Shown here one piece after another: positions 1 to 9,055 of a DNA stretch of 64,000 nucleotides (positions are counted from its first letter, which is position 1; every line of letters starts with the position of its first letter). Under the pieces are notes generated by a model that did not search any database, was not told the origin of the DNA, and saw nothing but the letters and a program-made list of their open reading frames with translations. The stretch is taken from positions 1-64,000 of the forward strand of contig CAJIZZ010000012.1 of NCBI GenBank assembly GCA_905181945.1, read 5' to 3'. This DNA is from an uncultured Porticoccus sp. GTDB lineage: Bacteria; Pseudomonadota; Gammaproteobacteria; Pseudomonadales; Porticoccaceae. Both the position numbers and the translations under genes were made by a program.

Positions 1-183
1 TAAATTTCGATCTGGCTTTGCCGAACCAATATCCATACCCCTGTATACTTGAGATGAATCAACACTTATGAGCTCAACAGGCAGATATTTTTGCAGTGCT
101 ACCGCTAAATCAGTTTTGCCTGAAGCTGTCGGCCCCATAAGAAAAATAGCAGGAGGGAGAGAATCATTAAGCGAGCTACTCAT
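1..183 (-). CDS. miaA: tRNA dimethylallyltransferase MiaA, N-terminal part (cut by window edge)
   Basis: Only the first 61 codons lie in the window. They contain a P-loop, [11 protein letters not shown], near residues 18-28, followed by [19 protein letters not shown], which is the DSxQVYR signature of MiaA. The family adds a dimethylallyl group to A37 of tRNAs that read UNN codons. The ATG at 181-183 lies inside the end of epmA, so the two genes overlap by 8 bases and are probably cotranslated. The rest of the gene runs off the left edge, so completeness cannot be judged. Confidence 0.92.
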   Translation of the reverse strand, partial: MSSSLNDSLPPAIFLMGPTASGKTDLAVALQKYLPVELISVDSSQVYRGMDIGSAKPDRNL

Positions 184-1138
184 GGCTGATATCATCTGAG
201 ATACAGGCAAATGGCATCACCTGAGAAATTTGATCCATACCTAACAACTGCATCAGTAACCTATCCACCCCCATTGCCACCCCCGAACAAAAAGGTAGCC
301 CAAATTCTACAGCATCCAGAAGATTATCATCTGCAGGCATGATTTTCTTACCTGCAGTTTCACGGAGAGATGCATCAGCAGCAAACCGGCCTCTCTGTTC
401 GTCTGGGTCATTAAGCTCCACATATCCATTAGCCAGCTCTACACGATTCAAATAGACCTCAAACCGTCTGGCTACCACATTGCCTTGAGAGTCTTCTTTC
501 AATCGAGCTAACGCAGATTGACATTCTGGATAATCATGAATAAAAATCAAGCTATCTGGAAGGTTTGGTTCAACAGAAAAACTAAATATTAAATTAAGGC
601 AGTCACTACGATTGTCTCCAAAAAAATCTCTATTGGATGCAATTGAGGCTATCTTTTGCAACTCAACAAGAGTTGCTTTATGCGGATTCAAACCAATTAC
701 CTGCTCAAAAATATCTGCATATTTTAGAATTTGATGCTTACAATCTAGACCTAAATTCTTAATAAGCGTTGCAAATTCACTCATCAACTGATGCTCATCA
801 AACCCAAGACGATACCATTCAAGAAGGGTAAATTCTGGCTGATGGTAGCGTCCAATCTCCTCTGCACGAAAAGCTTTACCTAATGAGTAAATGGAGCCAG
901 AACCAGACGCAAGCAATCTCTTCATAAAGTATTCTGGCGAACTCTGCAGATATTTTCTTTCTCCAGCCATATCGATCTCAATACAGTCGACATGCAGATC
1001 AGTTACCCCAGTTTGTCCTATTAGAGGAACATCCACCTCCAAAACTTTTCTGTCCTTAAAGAAGTTGCGAATCACAAAAAATAACTCCGATCGAAACTTT
1101 AGGGTCTCGATCGTAGCTGTTGGTCTCCAATTGCTCAT
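176..1138 (-). CDS. epmA: EF-P--(R)-beta-lysine ligase EpmA (GenX/PoxA/YjeA)
   Basis: A 320-residue protein that looks like the catalytic core of a class II lysyl-tRNA synthetase without the anticodon-binding domain, which is the hallmark of EpmA. Motif 2 is visible as [20 protein letters not shown] near residues 90-109, and motif 3 as [12 protein letters not shown] near residues 288-299. EpmA attaches beta-lysine to Lys34 of EF-P, and that gene (efp) lies just upstream in the same direction with a gap of about 30 bases. The length matches the family (about 325). The only oddity is the 8-base overlap with miaA. Confidence 0.95.
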   Translation of the reverse strand: MSNWRPTATIETLKFRSELFFVIRNFFKDRKVLEVDVPLIGQTGVTDLHVDCIEIDMAGERKYLQSSPEYFMKRLLASGSGSIYSLGKAFRAEEIGRYHQPEFTLLEWYRLGFDEHQLMSEFATLIKNLGLDCKHQILKYADIFEQVIGLNPHKATLVELQKIASIASNRDFFGDNRSDCLNLIFSFSVEPNLPDSLIFIHDYPECQSALARLKEDSQGNVVARRFEVYLNRVELANGYVELNDPDEQRGRFAADASLRETAGKKIMPADDNLLDAVEFGLPFCSGVAMGVDRLLMQLLGMDQISQVMPFACISDDISHE

Positions 1139-1168
1139 AGTCAGTAAAATTTTTGCCTTGCCTGGTAG

Positions 1169-1732
1169 TTAGGCCCGACTTATATATTCTCCAGTACGGG
1201 TATCAACCTTAATTATCTCGCCAATATTTAAAAAAAGCGGCACTTTAACTGTTGCACCAGTACTTAGGGTGGCCGGCTTAGTGCCTCCCTGAGCAGTATC
1301 ACCTTTTAGGCCTGGGTCAGTATCTGTAATTTCCAGCTCCACATGATTAGCCGGTGTAACTACCAAAGGGGCTCCGTTGTGTAATGTTACCATCACAGTA
1401 TCTTGCTCTCTAAGCCAGAACGCCGAATCACCAACAACGTTTTTATCAGCCTGGTGCTGCTCGAAAGTGTCAGGCTCCATAAAGTGCCAGTGCTCTCCAT
1501 CGTTATAGAGATACTGCATATCCGTCTCTGCTACATCAGCGCCCTCAAGGGATTCTCCAGATTTAAAAGTTTTGTCCCAGACGCGTCCTGTTTTAAGATT
1601 ACGCAAACGAACGCGACTAAAAGCCTGACCTTTGCCAGGTTTGACAAGTTCATTTTCTAGGATACTGCAGGGATCGCCATCCATAATTACTTTCAGACCG
1701 GAACGAAATTCATTGGTAGAATAGTTAGCCAT
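1169..1732 (-). CDS. efp: translation elongation factor P
   Basis: A 187-residue EF-P with the three expected OB/KOW-type domains. The modifiable lysine is present as Lys34 in VKPGKGQAF, and the C-terminal [16 protein letters not shown] is typical. EF-P relieves ribosome stalling at proline runs. I chose the ATG at 1730-1732 because it is preceded by TTGAGGTAACA, a good ribosome binding site, and matches the family start (MANYS). An upstream in-frame start at 1750 would add six unconserved residues. The gene lies between epmA (same strand) and epmB (divergent), so substrate and two modification enzymes are together. Confidence 0.96.
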   Translation of the reverse strand: MANYSTNEFRSGLKVIMDGDPCSILENELVKPGKGQAFSRVRLRNLKTGRVWDKTFKSGESLEGADVAETDMQYLYNDGEHWHFMEPDTFEQHQADKNVVGDSAFWLREQDTVMVTLHNGAPLVVTPANHVELEITDTDPGLKGDTAQGGTKPATLSTGATVKVPLFLNIGEIIKVDTRTGEYISRA

Positions 1733-1785
1733 TGTTACCTCAATATTCAATAAATTATTTTAAAGCACATATATAAGAGACCGCT

Positions 1786-2805
1786 ATGATAACCCGTTCT
1801 ATTGCATCTGTAGATAGTCTTACCTGGCAAGAGCAGCTCGCTGAAAGTATTCGAGATCCAAAAAAACTACTCGAGTGGCTTGAGTTCGATCAAAAAATAA
1901 TAGACAGCCTGTTGGGCGGGGCCACAGAGGCTAGCAATGATTTTTCATTGAGAGCGCCGAAAGCATACCTGAAACGTATTACAAAAGGCGACCCTAACGA
2001 TCCATTATTAAAGCAAATTCTCCCATCAAAAGAAGAAATGTATGCGATACCCGGATATACAACAGATCCATTAGAGGAAACAGAAGCAAACTTAGTCCCT
2101 GGATTGATACACAAATATCCAGGCCGCGTATTATTAGTTGTTAGTACTAATTGTGCGATTAATTGTCGTTATTGCTTTCGACGTAGCTTCCCTTATCAGG
2201 AAAATAAGCCAGGCCGAGGTGAGTGGGAGCAAGCGCTAGCTTACATTCGCAATAATACTTCAATAACTGAGGTTATCTTTAGCGGAGGCGACCCTCTTGC
2301 GGCTAGCGACAAACAGTTACGCTGGCTAACTAATGAGATTTCCAAAATACCACACATTCAAAGACTAAGGGTGCACACAAGGCTCCCTATCGTTATTCCA
2401 GACCGAATAACAGATGACTGTATAGAGTGGCTAACATCAAGTCGCCTATTGACCTCACTGGTCATTCACAGCAATCACCCTAAAGAGCTAGATGTCTCTG
2501 TAGCTGCTGCTCTTAACCGTCTTTCTCAAGCAGGAGTAATACTTCTCAATCAAACAGTGCTGCTTGCAGGAATTAATGATTCAATTGAAGTGCTTCAAGA
2601 GCTGAGTGAACGGCTTTTCCAAATGAAAGTCTTGCCTTACTATCTACATCAACTGGACAAGGTAAAAGGTGCGGCCCATTTTGAAGTAAACGACGCGACG
2701 GCCAAAGCCCTAATTCTTAAGCTTACGTCGAGACTACCTGGATATTTAGTCCCAAAACTAGTGCGAGAGATTCCCGGCATGCCAAGTAAAGCTCCTCTGC
2801 TTTAG
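1786..2805 (+). CDS. epmB: EF-P lysine 2,3-aminomutase EpmB (YjeK)
   Basis: A 339-residue radical SAM protein. The cluster-binding motif CAINCRYC (CxxxCxxC) is near residues 121-128 and is followed by FRRSFPY, typical of the lysine 2,3-aminomutase family. EpmB converts (S)-alpha-lysine to (R)-beta-lysine for EpmA. The N-terminal region carries the family pattern DPLLKQILPSKEE. It is divergent from efp with about 50 bases between the starts, so the promoters of efp and epmB must share this short gap. It converges with serB, 19 bases away. Length matches E. coli EpmB (342). Confidence 0.95.
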   Translation: MITRSIASVDSLTWQEQLAESIRDPKKLLEWLEFDQKIIDSLLGGATEASNDFSLRAPKAYLKRITKGDPNDPLLKQILPSKEEMYAIPGYTTDPLEETEANLVPGLIHKYPGRVLLVVSTNCAINCRYCFRRSFPYQENKPGRGEWEQALAYIRNNTSITEVIFSGGDPLAASDKQLRWLTNEISKIPHIQRLRVHTRLPIVIPDRITDDCIEWLTSSRLLTSLVIHSNHPKELDVSVAAALNRLSQAGVILLNQTVLLAGINDSIEVLQELSERLFQMKVLPYYLHQLDKVKGAAHFEVNDATAKALILKLTSRLPGYLVPKLVREIPGMPSKAPLL

Positions 2806-2824
2806 TTTTTTGTCCGTCAGGATG

Positions 2825-4045
2825 TTATTCCCATCGCGAGACATCCCTATCACTAATGCCCATTAAATAAAGAATGCCATCCAAACCAACTTTAGATATA
2901 GATTGCTTGGCAGTTGCCTTCACCAAAGGCTTGGCTCTAAAGGCAATTCCTAGGCCGGCAATACTTAACATAGGTAGATCATTAGCTCCGTCTCCTACTG
3001 CTATAACCTGCTCTAGGCTAACCCTCTCACCAGCGGCTATATTCCGTAATAATTCGGCTTTCCTGGCGCCATCAACGACTTCTCCTGTAATATTTCCAGT
3101 CACTTTACCGTCAACTATTTCAAGTTGATTTGCATAAACATAATCAATCCCTAGTCTTTTCTGAATTTGACAGGCAAAGTAGTCAAATCCACCCGAAAGA
3201 ATAGCTGTCTTATAACCTAAAAGTCTAAGTGTAGCCATTAGCTCTTCGGCACCCTCTGTAAGCTGTAAACGTTCAGCTACTTTCTCTAGCACCGATTCAT
3301 TGAGGCCCTCTAAAAATCGCAGACGTCGGCTAAAACTTTCCTTAAAATCCAGCTCGCCCCTCATGGCAGCTGCGGTTATTTCAGCAACTTGTTCGCCAGC
3401 CCCTATTTCTTTTGCCAGCTCATCTATCACCTCAGCATCAATCAGCGTTGAGTCCATGTCAAAAACAACTAAACGACGATTGCGACGAAAAATGTTCTCT
3501 TCTTGGTAAGCCATATCAACATCCATTTCACTGGACATTTCAAGCAATGAGGAGCGAAGGACAGCCAAATCTAAAGGCACCCCACGTAAAGAGAACTCCA
3601 CGCAAGACCTGCTACTGCTTTCCATTCGATCCAAGGACATCCTCCCGGAGAGACGAGTAATTTTGTCTATGTTAAGGCCATGCTCAACTGTAACAGCAGT
3701 TACACGAGCGATATGCTCAGCTGTAACCTTTCGCGATAACAAAGTTACAATATGGCGAGGCTTGCCTTGCTGATCAACCCAGTTTGAATAATCCTCATCA
3801 GCGATGAGCTGAAAACGAACCCTCATGTCTATCAAGCTAAGGGAGGAAAAAATTTCATCCTTTATTTTTTCTAACTGATGACCTAAAGGTATTCTCGCCA
3901 ATAATCCAAGATTTAGATTATCATGTATGACGGACTGGCTAATATCCAAGATATCACACCGATGATCCATCAATGCCTCTGACACAGCTTGTGTTACCCC
4001 AGGCTTATCATCGCCCGATATGTTAATAAGTAAAATTTCTCTCAC
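2825..4045 (-). CDS. serB: phosphoserine phosphatase SerB with two N-terminal ACT-like domains
   Basis: A HAD-family phosphatase performing the last step of serine synthesis. With the start chosen here it has 406 residues: two ACT-like regions (about 1-90 and 95-175) and then the HAD domain, with the nucleophile motif FDMDSTL near residue 196 and GDGANDLPML near the C-terminus. The double-ACT form is like that of Pseudomonas and mycobacteria rather than the shorter E. coli enzyme. I chose GTG at 4043-4045, giving MREILLINISG, because a Shine-Dalgarno-like TTGGA lies seven bases upstream and family members start with MREI. A TTG at 4057 is the alternative. It is divergent from an AhpA/Smp-like gene, as in related genera. 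Confidence 0.93.
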   Translation of the reverse strand: MREILLINISGDDKPGVTQAVSEALMDHRCDILDISQSVIHDNLNLGLLARIPLGHQLEKIKDEIFSSLSLIDMRVRFQLIADEDYSNWVDQQGKPRHIVTLLSRKVTAEHIARVTAVTVEHGLNIDKITRLSGRMSLDRMESSSRSCVEFSLRGVPLDLAVLRSSLLEMSSEMDVDMAYQEENIFRRNRRLVVFDMDSTLIDAEVIDELAKEIGAGEQVAEITAAAMRGELDFKESFSRRLRFLEGLNESVLEKVAERLQLTEGAEELMATLRLLGYKTAILSGGFDYFACQIQKRLGIDYVYANQLEIVDGKVTGNITGEVVDGARKAELLRNIAAGERVSLEQVIAVGDGANDLPMLSIAGLGIAFRAKPLVKATAKQSISKVGLDGILYLMGISDRDVSRWE

Positions 4046-4169
4046 AATTGATTCCAATATAAAAAATACAAGCTAATAATACTGCCGCCCTCTATATTGG
4101 GTATTATAGAAGGACGACCGATAAGATAGAATGAGTCTAATCTGATAAACCTTATGGGAATAATTAAGA

Positions 4170-5396
4170 ATGGGCAAGAACAAAAAATCTTATGCAAAAT
4201 TGTTGCCTACGTTTACCATAATATTCTCTTTAACTTTTGCGAGTCTAAGCGCAATAATATTAAGTGTAGAGTTAGACTCAATAGCTGATGAGCAAGAAAA
4301 TTATCTAGGGCAGGCTCTGTCATCACAACTAGCTAAAGTGTCTCGAAATTCAATCATCAACCAAGATAAACTGAGCCTCCAGATAGAAGTAGACGACATG
4401 CTAACCATTGAAGGTATTCAGTATGTTGCGGTGCATGACGCATCTAGAAGACTTCTGGTAAAAGCTACGAAATCCGCCAACAGGACTTCCCTGGCAAGTA
4501 ATGCAACCCATACTTACACCAGCGCCATAACTATAGAGAATGCTACTGCAGGCTATGCTCTAGTCCGATTCGACCAAGAATTTTTTGCGGCATATTTTCA
4601 AACTTTGCGCTTCGCAATCGCTTTTTTATTTGCTAGCATATTTTTTATACTAATATATTTATCAGCCAAAATAGGGAAAATTCTTTCATTTAGGCTCAAT
4701 CATCTTATTCAACAGCTGCCTGGGGATAATAAAGAGACTATGGATGAGTTGAGTGCACTCGAGCACCGGCTAAAACCTCTAATAGCAACTAGAAAAGAAA
4801 ATCAACAGCCCTATGCCGAACAAAAAGTAGAGGATTATGCGCTTTTGGCTATTGACTGTAAAAATTTAACTATCTTAAAAACAAGAGTAAATCCAGAACA
4901 TCTTGAATCTGTTATGTCTCAGTTTGATGTTCTGGTTAACGATGCTGCGGAAATTTATGGAGCGACCAGACTAAGCGCAGGACAGCGCAGCATATACCTG
5001 CAATTCAAAGGAAAGTCGGAATATGATGATCACCCTCTTAGGGCTTTATACTGCGCCACTGCAATTCATGACTTAAGTAAAAAATTACTCGACACACAAG
5101 GGATAAAGTTAGAGCTAGCTAGCGTAATATCAAATGACACACAAAAATACTCCAGATCTCAGATCCTTAATGAATCGCATTGTGAGGCGCACTTGAATTC
5201 ACTTCAGTTAATGCTAGAACAAGCGGTTGATGGTGAAATACTTCTAGATGCACCAACTAAATCACATGGGTCACTCCAAGATATATCCTTATATCCTCCC
5301 AGCGAAAAAAGCATACTATTTAGAGTTGAAGAGTTAAATGAGGACAGCAAAGAATTAATCTCACAGCAGATTGCTATTCTAGGCCGTGATATGTAG
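4170..5396 (+). CDS. AhpA/Smp (YtjB)-like inner-membrane protein
   Basis: A 408-residue protein with a first membrane helix at about residues 11-31, a periplasmic stretch of about 110 residues, a second helix at about 143-165, and a cytoplasmic C-terminal part. That part (about 220-330: YALLAIDCKNLTIL, then GATRLSAGQRSIYLQF) resembles a class III nucleotidyl cyclase fold but lacks recognisable catalytic aspartates, so it is probably not a working cyclase. The divergent position next to serB is the position of ytjB (smp) in E. coli and of the homologous membrane-protein gene in Pseudomonas, which supports the family call. The exact function is not known to me. Confidence 0.6.
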   Translation: MGKNKKSYAKLLPTFTIIFSLTFASLSAIILSVELDSIADEQENYLGQALSSQLAKVSRNSIINQDKLSLQIEVDDMLTIEGIQYVAVHDASRRLLVKATKSANRTSLASNATHTYTSAITIENATAGYALVRFDQEFFAAYFQTLRFAIAFLFASIFFILIYLSAKIGKILSFRLNHLIQQLPGDNKETMDELSALEHRLKPLIATRKENQQPYAEQKVEDYALLAIDCKNLTILKTRVNPEHLESVMSQFDVLVNDAAEIYGATRLSAGQRSIYLQFKGKSEYDDHPLRALYCATAIHDLSKKLLDTQGIKLELASVISNDTQKYSRSQILNESHCEAHLNSLQLMLEQAVDGEILLDAPTKSHGSLQDISLYPPSEKSILFRVEELNEDSKELISQQIAILGRDM

Positions 5397-5452
5397 AGAT
5401 ACTTGCAGCCAAGACATGGGCTAAGGACTGCACAAGAAAATGTTAGTTTACT

Positions 5453-6277
5453 TTATGCCGGACGACCGATTTTAAAATCAACACCCTGAATGTCTGCCGC
5501 ATCAATTAGCTGATGAATATATTTAGAAATTTCTATGCGGTGGCCAATTTCTATCAACATATCAGCGATATCACTTTTAACCTGATCATAATCTAACTGT
5601 TTCGCTGGTATTTTTTTATCAATGTAAACTACATGAAAGCCGAAATTAGACTTAACAGGCTTGTCGGCTAAGCCTTCTCTAAGAGCAAAAACTATTTTTT
5701 CAAATTCTGGAGGAGTTTGACCTCGCCCAATTCTACCTAACGTTCCGCCGGTCTCCTTAGAAGGGCAGCTAGAATGCTCATCCACCAAGAAATCAAACTG
5801 ATCTAAAGAGTCTTTTAACTTTAATATTAATGATTCAGCTAATTTTTTTGCCTGAGATCTTTCATTTTTTTTCTCAGGAGTAGCACCTATCAAAATATGC
5901 TTTAACTCCAGCATCTCTTGGGTGAAAAATTCAACTTTATGTTCATCATAGTACTTCTCACATTCCTCTTCAGAAACTTCATCTGACTTTGCTATTTCCT
6001 TCTCAATAAGCCTGCCAATTATAGTTTCTTCGACAGGTATGTCGCTATCTTTTGGAAGACGCTTATTCAATCCGAGCTCTTGGGCTTTTTGGACAAGTAG
6101 CAACTGTGTAATCAGGACCTCAGATGACTTTTTAATCATGTCTTCCGGAGAATCCGTCGAATGATGCGACATCTCCTGAATTATCTCAGCAGGACTAATC
6201 ACAGTTCCGTTTACGGTGATTTCTTTAATATCTTGTAATTTTTTTTCTGTGGATTCATTCTCAGAAGAGGAGTTCAT
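5453..6277 (-). CDS. PpiC/NifM-type parvulin peptidyl-prolyl isomerase, cytoplasmic
   Basis: A 274-residue protein without signal peptide or membrane helix. Residues about 45-110 look like a SurA/NifM-type helical chaperone region. The parvulin domain follows at about 118-222, with the pattern LKHILIGATP, then CPSKETGGTLGRIGRGQTPPEFE, and FGFHVVYIDKK. This is the family of peptidyl-prolyl isomerases and chaperones that includes NifM. No nitrogenase or nitrate reductase gene is nearby, so the client cannot be inferred. It stands alone, converging with the AhpA/Smp-like gene. Confidence 0.75.
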   Translation of the reverse strand: MNSSSENESTEKKLQDIKEITVNGTVISPAEIIQEMSHHSTDSPEDMIKKSSEVLITQLLLVQKAQELGLNKRLPKDSDIPVEETIIGRLIEKEIAKSDEVSEEECEKYYDEHKVEFFTQEMLELKHILIGATPEKKNERSQAKKLAESLILKLKDSLDQFDFLVDEHSSCPSKETGGTLGRIGRGQTPPEFEKIVFALREGLADKPVKSNFGFHVVYIDKKIPAKQLDYDQVKSDIADMLIEIGHRIEISKYIHQLIDAADIQGVDFKIGRPA

Positions 6278-6352
6278 AGGGGCTCTCTAAATTAGCATTT
6301 GTTAGTAACAGTAGTTAAGGGGTTGCAAAATACAATAAAAAGCATGCCATTA

Positions 6353-7261
6353 TCAAGTTAATGCTATAGAAATTTTTGATCCATTGCTTCTTTCAAGCTC
6401 TTTGGAAATAAAGCGGCCGGCTTCAACAATTTTTTCTAAATTTATGCCATGCTGGATATTTAGCCCATTAAGCATATAGATCAGATCTTCAGTGGCAACA
6501 TTCCCTGAAGCAGTCGAACCTTGAGAATTTTTTACATAAGGACAGCCACCTAAGCCGGCTATAGAGCTATCAATGACAGAGACGCCCATCAACAAAGAAG
6601 CATAAATATTTGCTAGTGCTTGGCCGTAAGTATCATGCAGATGCACAGCAATATTCTGGATAGAAATTTTTTCCGCTACTTTTTCAATCATTCGAGAGAT
6701 GTTGCCTGGTGTACCAACACCTATTGTATCGCCCAGTGAGACCTCGTAACATCCCATCTCGCTGAGTCTAGCAGCTAGCTCAGCGACTTTAGTTGGATCT
6801 ATGTTTCCCTCGTAAGGGCAGCCCGCCACACAAGAAATATAAGCCCGCACAGGTATATCTTTATCTGCAGCAGCCTTGAGAACAGGCGTAAAACGTTTCA
6901 AACTCTGATCAACAGAGCAGTTGATATTTTTTTGACTAAAAGATTCGGAGACTGTCGTAAAAATAGCAACTTCTCCAACATTAACTGCCATAGCACGATT
7001 AAACCCTTGTAGATTTGGGGTTAATGCTGAAAAGGTGACACCTTGCCTTTGCTTAATACCACGAAAAACAGCATCACTAGTAGCCATCTGAGGGACCCAG
7101 CTGGGGTTCACGAAACTACCCGCCTCGATATAGCGAACTCCTGCGTCCACCAAAAGATCGATCAACTCTATTTTTAATTTAGCGCTAACCAATTGCTGTT
7201 CGTTTTGAAGGCCGTCTCTTGGGCTTACTTCTACAATTTTGACTTTTTTAGGCAGTGTCAT
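6353..7261 (-). CDS. mvaB: hydroxymethylglutaryl-CoA lyase
   Basis: A 302-residue TIM-barrel enzyme of the DRE-TIM metallolyase family. The N-terminal EVSPRDGLQNE carries the catalytic and metal ligand residues. HLHDTYGQALAN holds the metal-binding histidines, and the C-terminal GLGGCPYVKNSQGSTASGN contains the active-site cysteine loop. It cleaves HMG-CoA to acetoacetate and acetyl-CoA, the last step of leucine breakdown. The scoAB genes later in the window can activate the acetoacetate. Leucine-pathway genes (liuA-D) are not adjacent, so it is probably a single gene. It is divergent from the methyltransferase gene. Confidence 0.93.
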   Translation of the reverse strand: MTLPKKVKIVEVSPRDGLQNEQQLVSAKLKIELIDLLVDAGVRYIEAGSFVNPSWVPQMATSDAVFRGIKQRQGVTFSALTPNLQGFNRAMAVNVGEVAIFTTVSESFSQKNINCSVDQSLKRFTPVLKAAADKDIPVRAYISCVAGCPYEGNIDPTKVAELAARLSEMGCYEVSLGDTIGVGTPGNISRMIEKVAEKISIQNIAVHLHDTYGQALANIYASLLMGVSVIDSSIAGLGGCPYVKNSQGSTASGNVATEDLIYMLNGLNIQHGINLEKIVEAGRFISKELERSNGSKISIALT

Positions 7262-7356
7262 AGGCTTATTCTAACTGTTAGATTGTCTGAGAGCATTAGA
7301 TAGTTTAGTGATAATATGGCGTAACTAAATGCTTCAGTTATAAGAAGGAATGCGAA

Positions 7357-8076
7357 ATGACAAAGGTGGGCGATGGATTACCTGCAGATAGGGCAAATTG
7401 GAAATTTAATGGGGAGGTTGTGGATTTATTTGATGATCATATATCCAGATCAGTTCCCCTCTACGAAGAGGGACATGATCTCATATGTGATATGAGTGAT
7501 TTTTTTATTAAGCCAGACTCTTTATGCTATGAGGTAGGTTGTTCTACAGGCACCCTGACCCTAAAGCTTGCGATACATAATCAAAAAAAACCAGAGGCCC
7601 GCTTTATTGGCATAGATATAGAAAAAGATATGATCAAAAAAGCCAGCGGTAAGGCCACTAAAATAAAAGGGTTAAATGTTTCTTTTATTGCTGACGATGT
7701 CATCGAATTAGAGATGGATAACGCAGATTTAATTGTTTGTTACTATACCATTCAATTTATAAATACATCAGTGCGTCAAAAATTAATCGACAAGCTTTAT
7801 AGCAAATTAAACTGGGGAGGAGCTTTATTGTTGTTTGAAAAAGTGCATGGTGCAGATGCACGCTTTCAGGATATTTTGAGTGCCCTATATAGCGACTATA
7901 AAATTCGCCAAGGCTATTCAGCTGATGAGATTATTGCTAAATCTAGAAGCCTAAAAGGTGTTCTCGAGCCTTTTTCCACACAAGGTAATTTAGACATGCT
8001 CAAGAGAGCTGGATTTGTTGACATCAATACAGTCCAAAAGTACCTCTGTTTTGAGGGATTCCTGGCTATTAAGTAA
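7357..8076 (+). CDS. CmoA-like SAM-dependent methyltransferase
   Basis: A 239-residue Rossmann methyltransferase. The SAM motif I is CYEVGCSTGTLTLKLA near residues 55-70. Similarity to CmoA runs along the whole length: WKFNGEVVDLFDDHISRSVPLYEE at the start, TIQFINTSVRQKLIDKLY in the middle, and NWGGALLLFEK. True CmoA makes carboxy-SAM for wobble-uridine modification. By my alignment, the position of the carboxylate-binding arginine (Arg199 in E. coli, recalled from memory) is Ser196 here, with an arginine one residue later. No cmoB lies nearby. It may be a divergent CmoA or a paralog using plain SAM. Start: ATG with AAGGAA upstream. Confidence 0.6.
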   Translation: MTKVGDGLPADRANWKFNGEVVDLFDDHISRSVPLYEEGHDLICDMSDFFIKPDSLCYEVGCSTGTLTLKLAIHNQKKPEARFIGIDIEKDMIKKASGKATKIKGLNVSFIADDVIELEMDNADLIVCYYTIQFINTSVRQKLIDKLYSKLNWGGALLLFEKVHGADARFQDILSALYSDYKIRQGYSADEIIAKSRSLKGVLEPFSTQGNLDMLKRAGFVDINTVQKYLCFEGFLAIK

Positions 8077-8095
8077 GATCGCTCAGTAACTTATC

Positions 8096-8707
8096 TTACA
8101 GCTGTGATAAGTAAGTATCCAGCCTGTCTGAATTCATCATAAAAGCTGATTTCTTATCGATTGCTGCATTTTTTACCTCACTGAGGTTGACAGCTTCTCC
8201 AACTTGAATAACGCCGATCATAGCCATCATAGCATGTGGATCACATTGGTAGACGTAGACCCCTTCACTATCCAGCTTGACGGTTATATCTTGGTTTAAT
8301 TGTCCAGCCCAACTAGAGGCGCCCTCTGGAATCATGCCGTCCATGGAGACTGAATTATGCGACATATCTGTCGCTTTAAAATGGATGGTATCGCCTTTAG
8401 ATACTTTAATCACAGCAGGCTCAAAAACCATACTTCCGCCGGAACCAGAATTTAACATCTTTATAATATGCTCTGAACCTTCTGAAAGTTCTACTTTTGG
8501 AGCAGATACAGTACTCACAATAGCCGGCATAGAAGTGGCTATATCTTTTTGTAAAACCACCTCACCTATCGGAGTGAGTCGTTCAGCAATTTCTTTTTCT
8601 TGTTGGGGGGTAAGTATCAATTCTTTTTCATCAGACCCACAACCTGCAATCCCTAGAAATATCACCAGTGATGCAACAGCAAAGCCCATTTTTGTAAATT
8701 GGCTCAT
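8096..8707 (-). CDS. pseudoazurin-type blue-copper lipoprotein
   Basis: A protein of about 203 residues with a lipoprotein signal (VIFLGIAGC lipobox). The C-terminal two thirds is a cupredoxin close to pseudoazurin: HIIKMLNSGSGGSMVFEPAV, the first copper histidine in MSHNS, then YQCDPHAMMAM with Cys, His and Met at the exact spacing (C, +3 H, +8 M) of a type 1 copper site. Between the lipid anchor and this domain is a linker, LTPQQEKEIAERLTPIGEV, that resembles the region preceding the haem motif in cytochrome c5-type proteins, but no CxxCH follows. It is probably a periplasmic electron carrier anchored to a membrane. The start at 8707 has GGAGAAGAGA before it; an ATG at 8719 also exists. Confidence 0.82.
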   Translation of the reverse strand: MSQFTKMGFAVASLVIFLGIAGCGSDEKELILTPQQEKEIAERLTPIGEVVLQKDIATSMPAIVSTVSAPKVELSEGSEHIIKMLNSGSGGSMVFEPAVIKVSKGDTIHFKATDMSHNSVSMDGMIPEGASSWAGQLNQDITVKLDSEGVYVYQCDPHAMMAMIGVIQVGEAVNLSEVKNAAIDKKSAFMMNSDRLDTYLSQL

Positions 8708-8773
8708 TCTCTTCTCCATGTTATTCGTGCTTAAGGCAAGATAGGTACATATATTGCGAAAATATAAAGGTAC

Positions 8774-8802
8774 ATTATAGCGGCATAAATGCCAATCGTG
8801 AA
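8774..8802 (-). promoter_or_regulatory. candidate sigma-70 promoter of the pseudoazurin gene
   Basis: On the minus strand, TTCACG (8797-8802) and TATAAT (8774-8779) are separated by 17 bases. The spacer contains the near-palindrome GGCATTTATGCC, a possible operator. The leader to the start codon would be about 60 bases. Called by eye only. Confidence 0.45.
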
Positions 8803-9055
8803 CGCTGTTTTCGCATTTAATGTTACATCATGTAGTCATTTTTACATGGTAGCATTCAACAAAAGCAGCTCCGCTCTTGTCTTGGGTGGAAAAATAAAGA
8901 AATACTCGATATTATGCAGCTCTCACAAAATCAGGCGCAACCAAGATTTAAGTTTAGAGAAATTGGGCCGGATATTCCTCCGATGAGCTCTACTTGCACT
9001 TTATAATTATAAATGCAGCTTTCATCAGGCAATTAACCCCACAGGAGAGCATCAC
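8803..9055. other. intergenic region between the pseudoazurin and sat genes
   Basis: About 350 bases separate the two divergent genes in total. Apart from the promoter listed for the pseudoazurin gene and the ribosome binding site ACAGGAGAGC before sat, I see no conserved RNA element or convincing small gene. A 65-codon open frame at 8789-8986 has no ribosome binding site and an unremarkable composition. Confidence 0.5.

Noticed and set aside
8073-8099. hairpin GTAAGAT/ATCTTAC between the convergent CmoA-like and pseudoazurin genes
   Set aside because: It overlaps both gene ends, is weak and has no T-run; it may be chance.
8277-8744. 155-codon open frame on the plus strand
   Set aside because: Antisense to the pseudoazurin gene, which has complete copper ligands and a lipobox.
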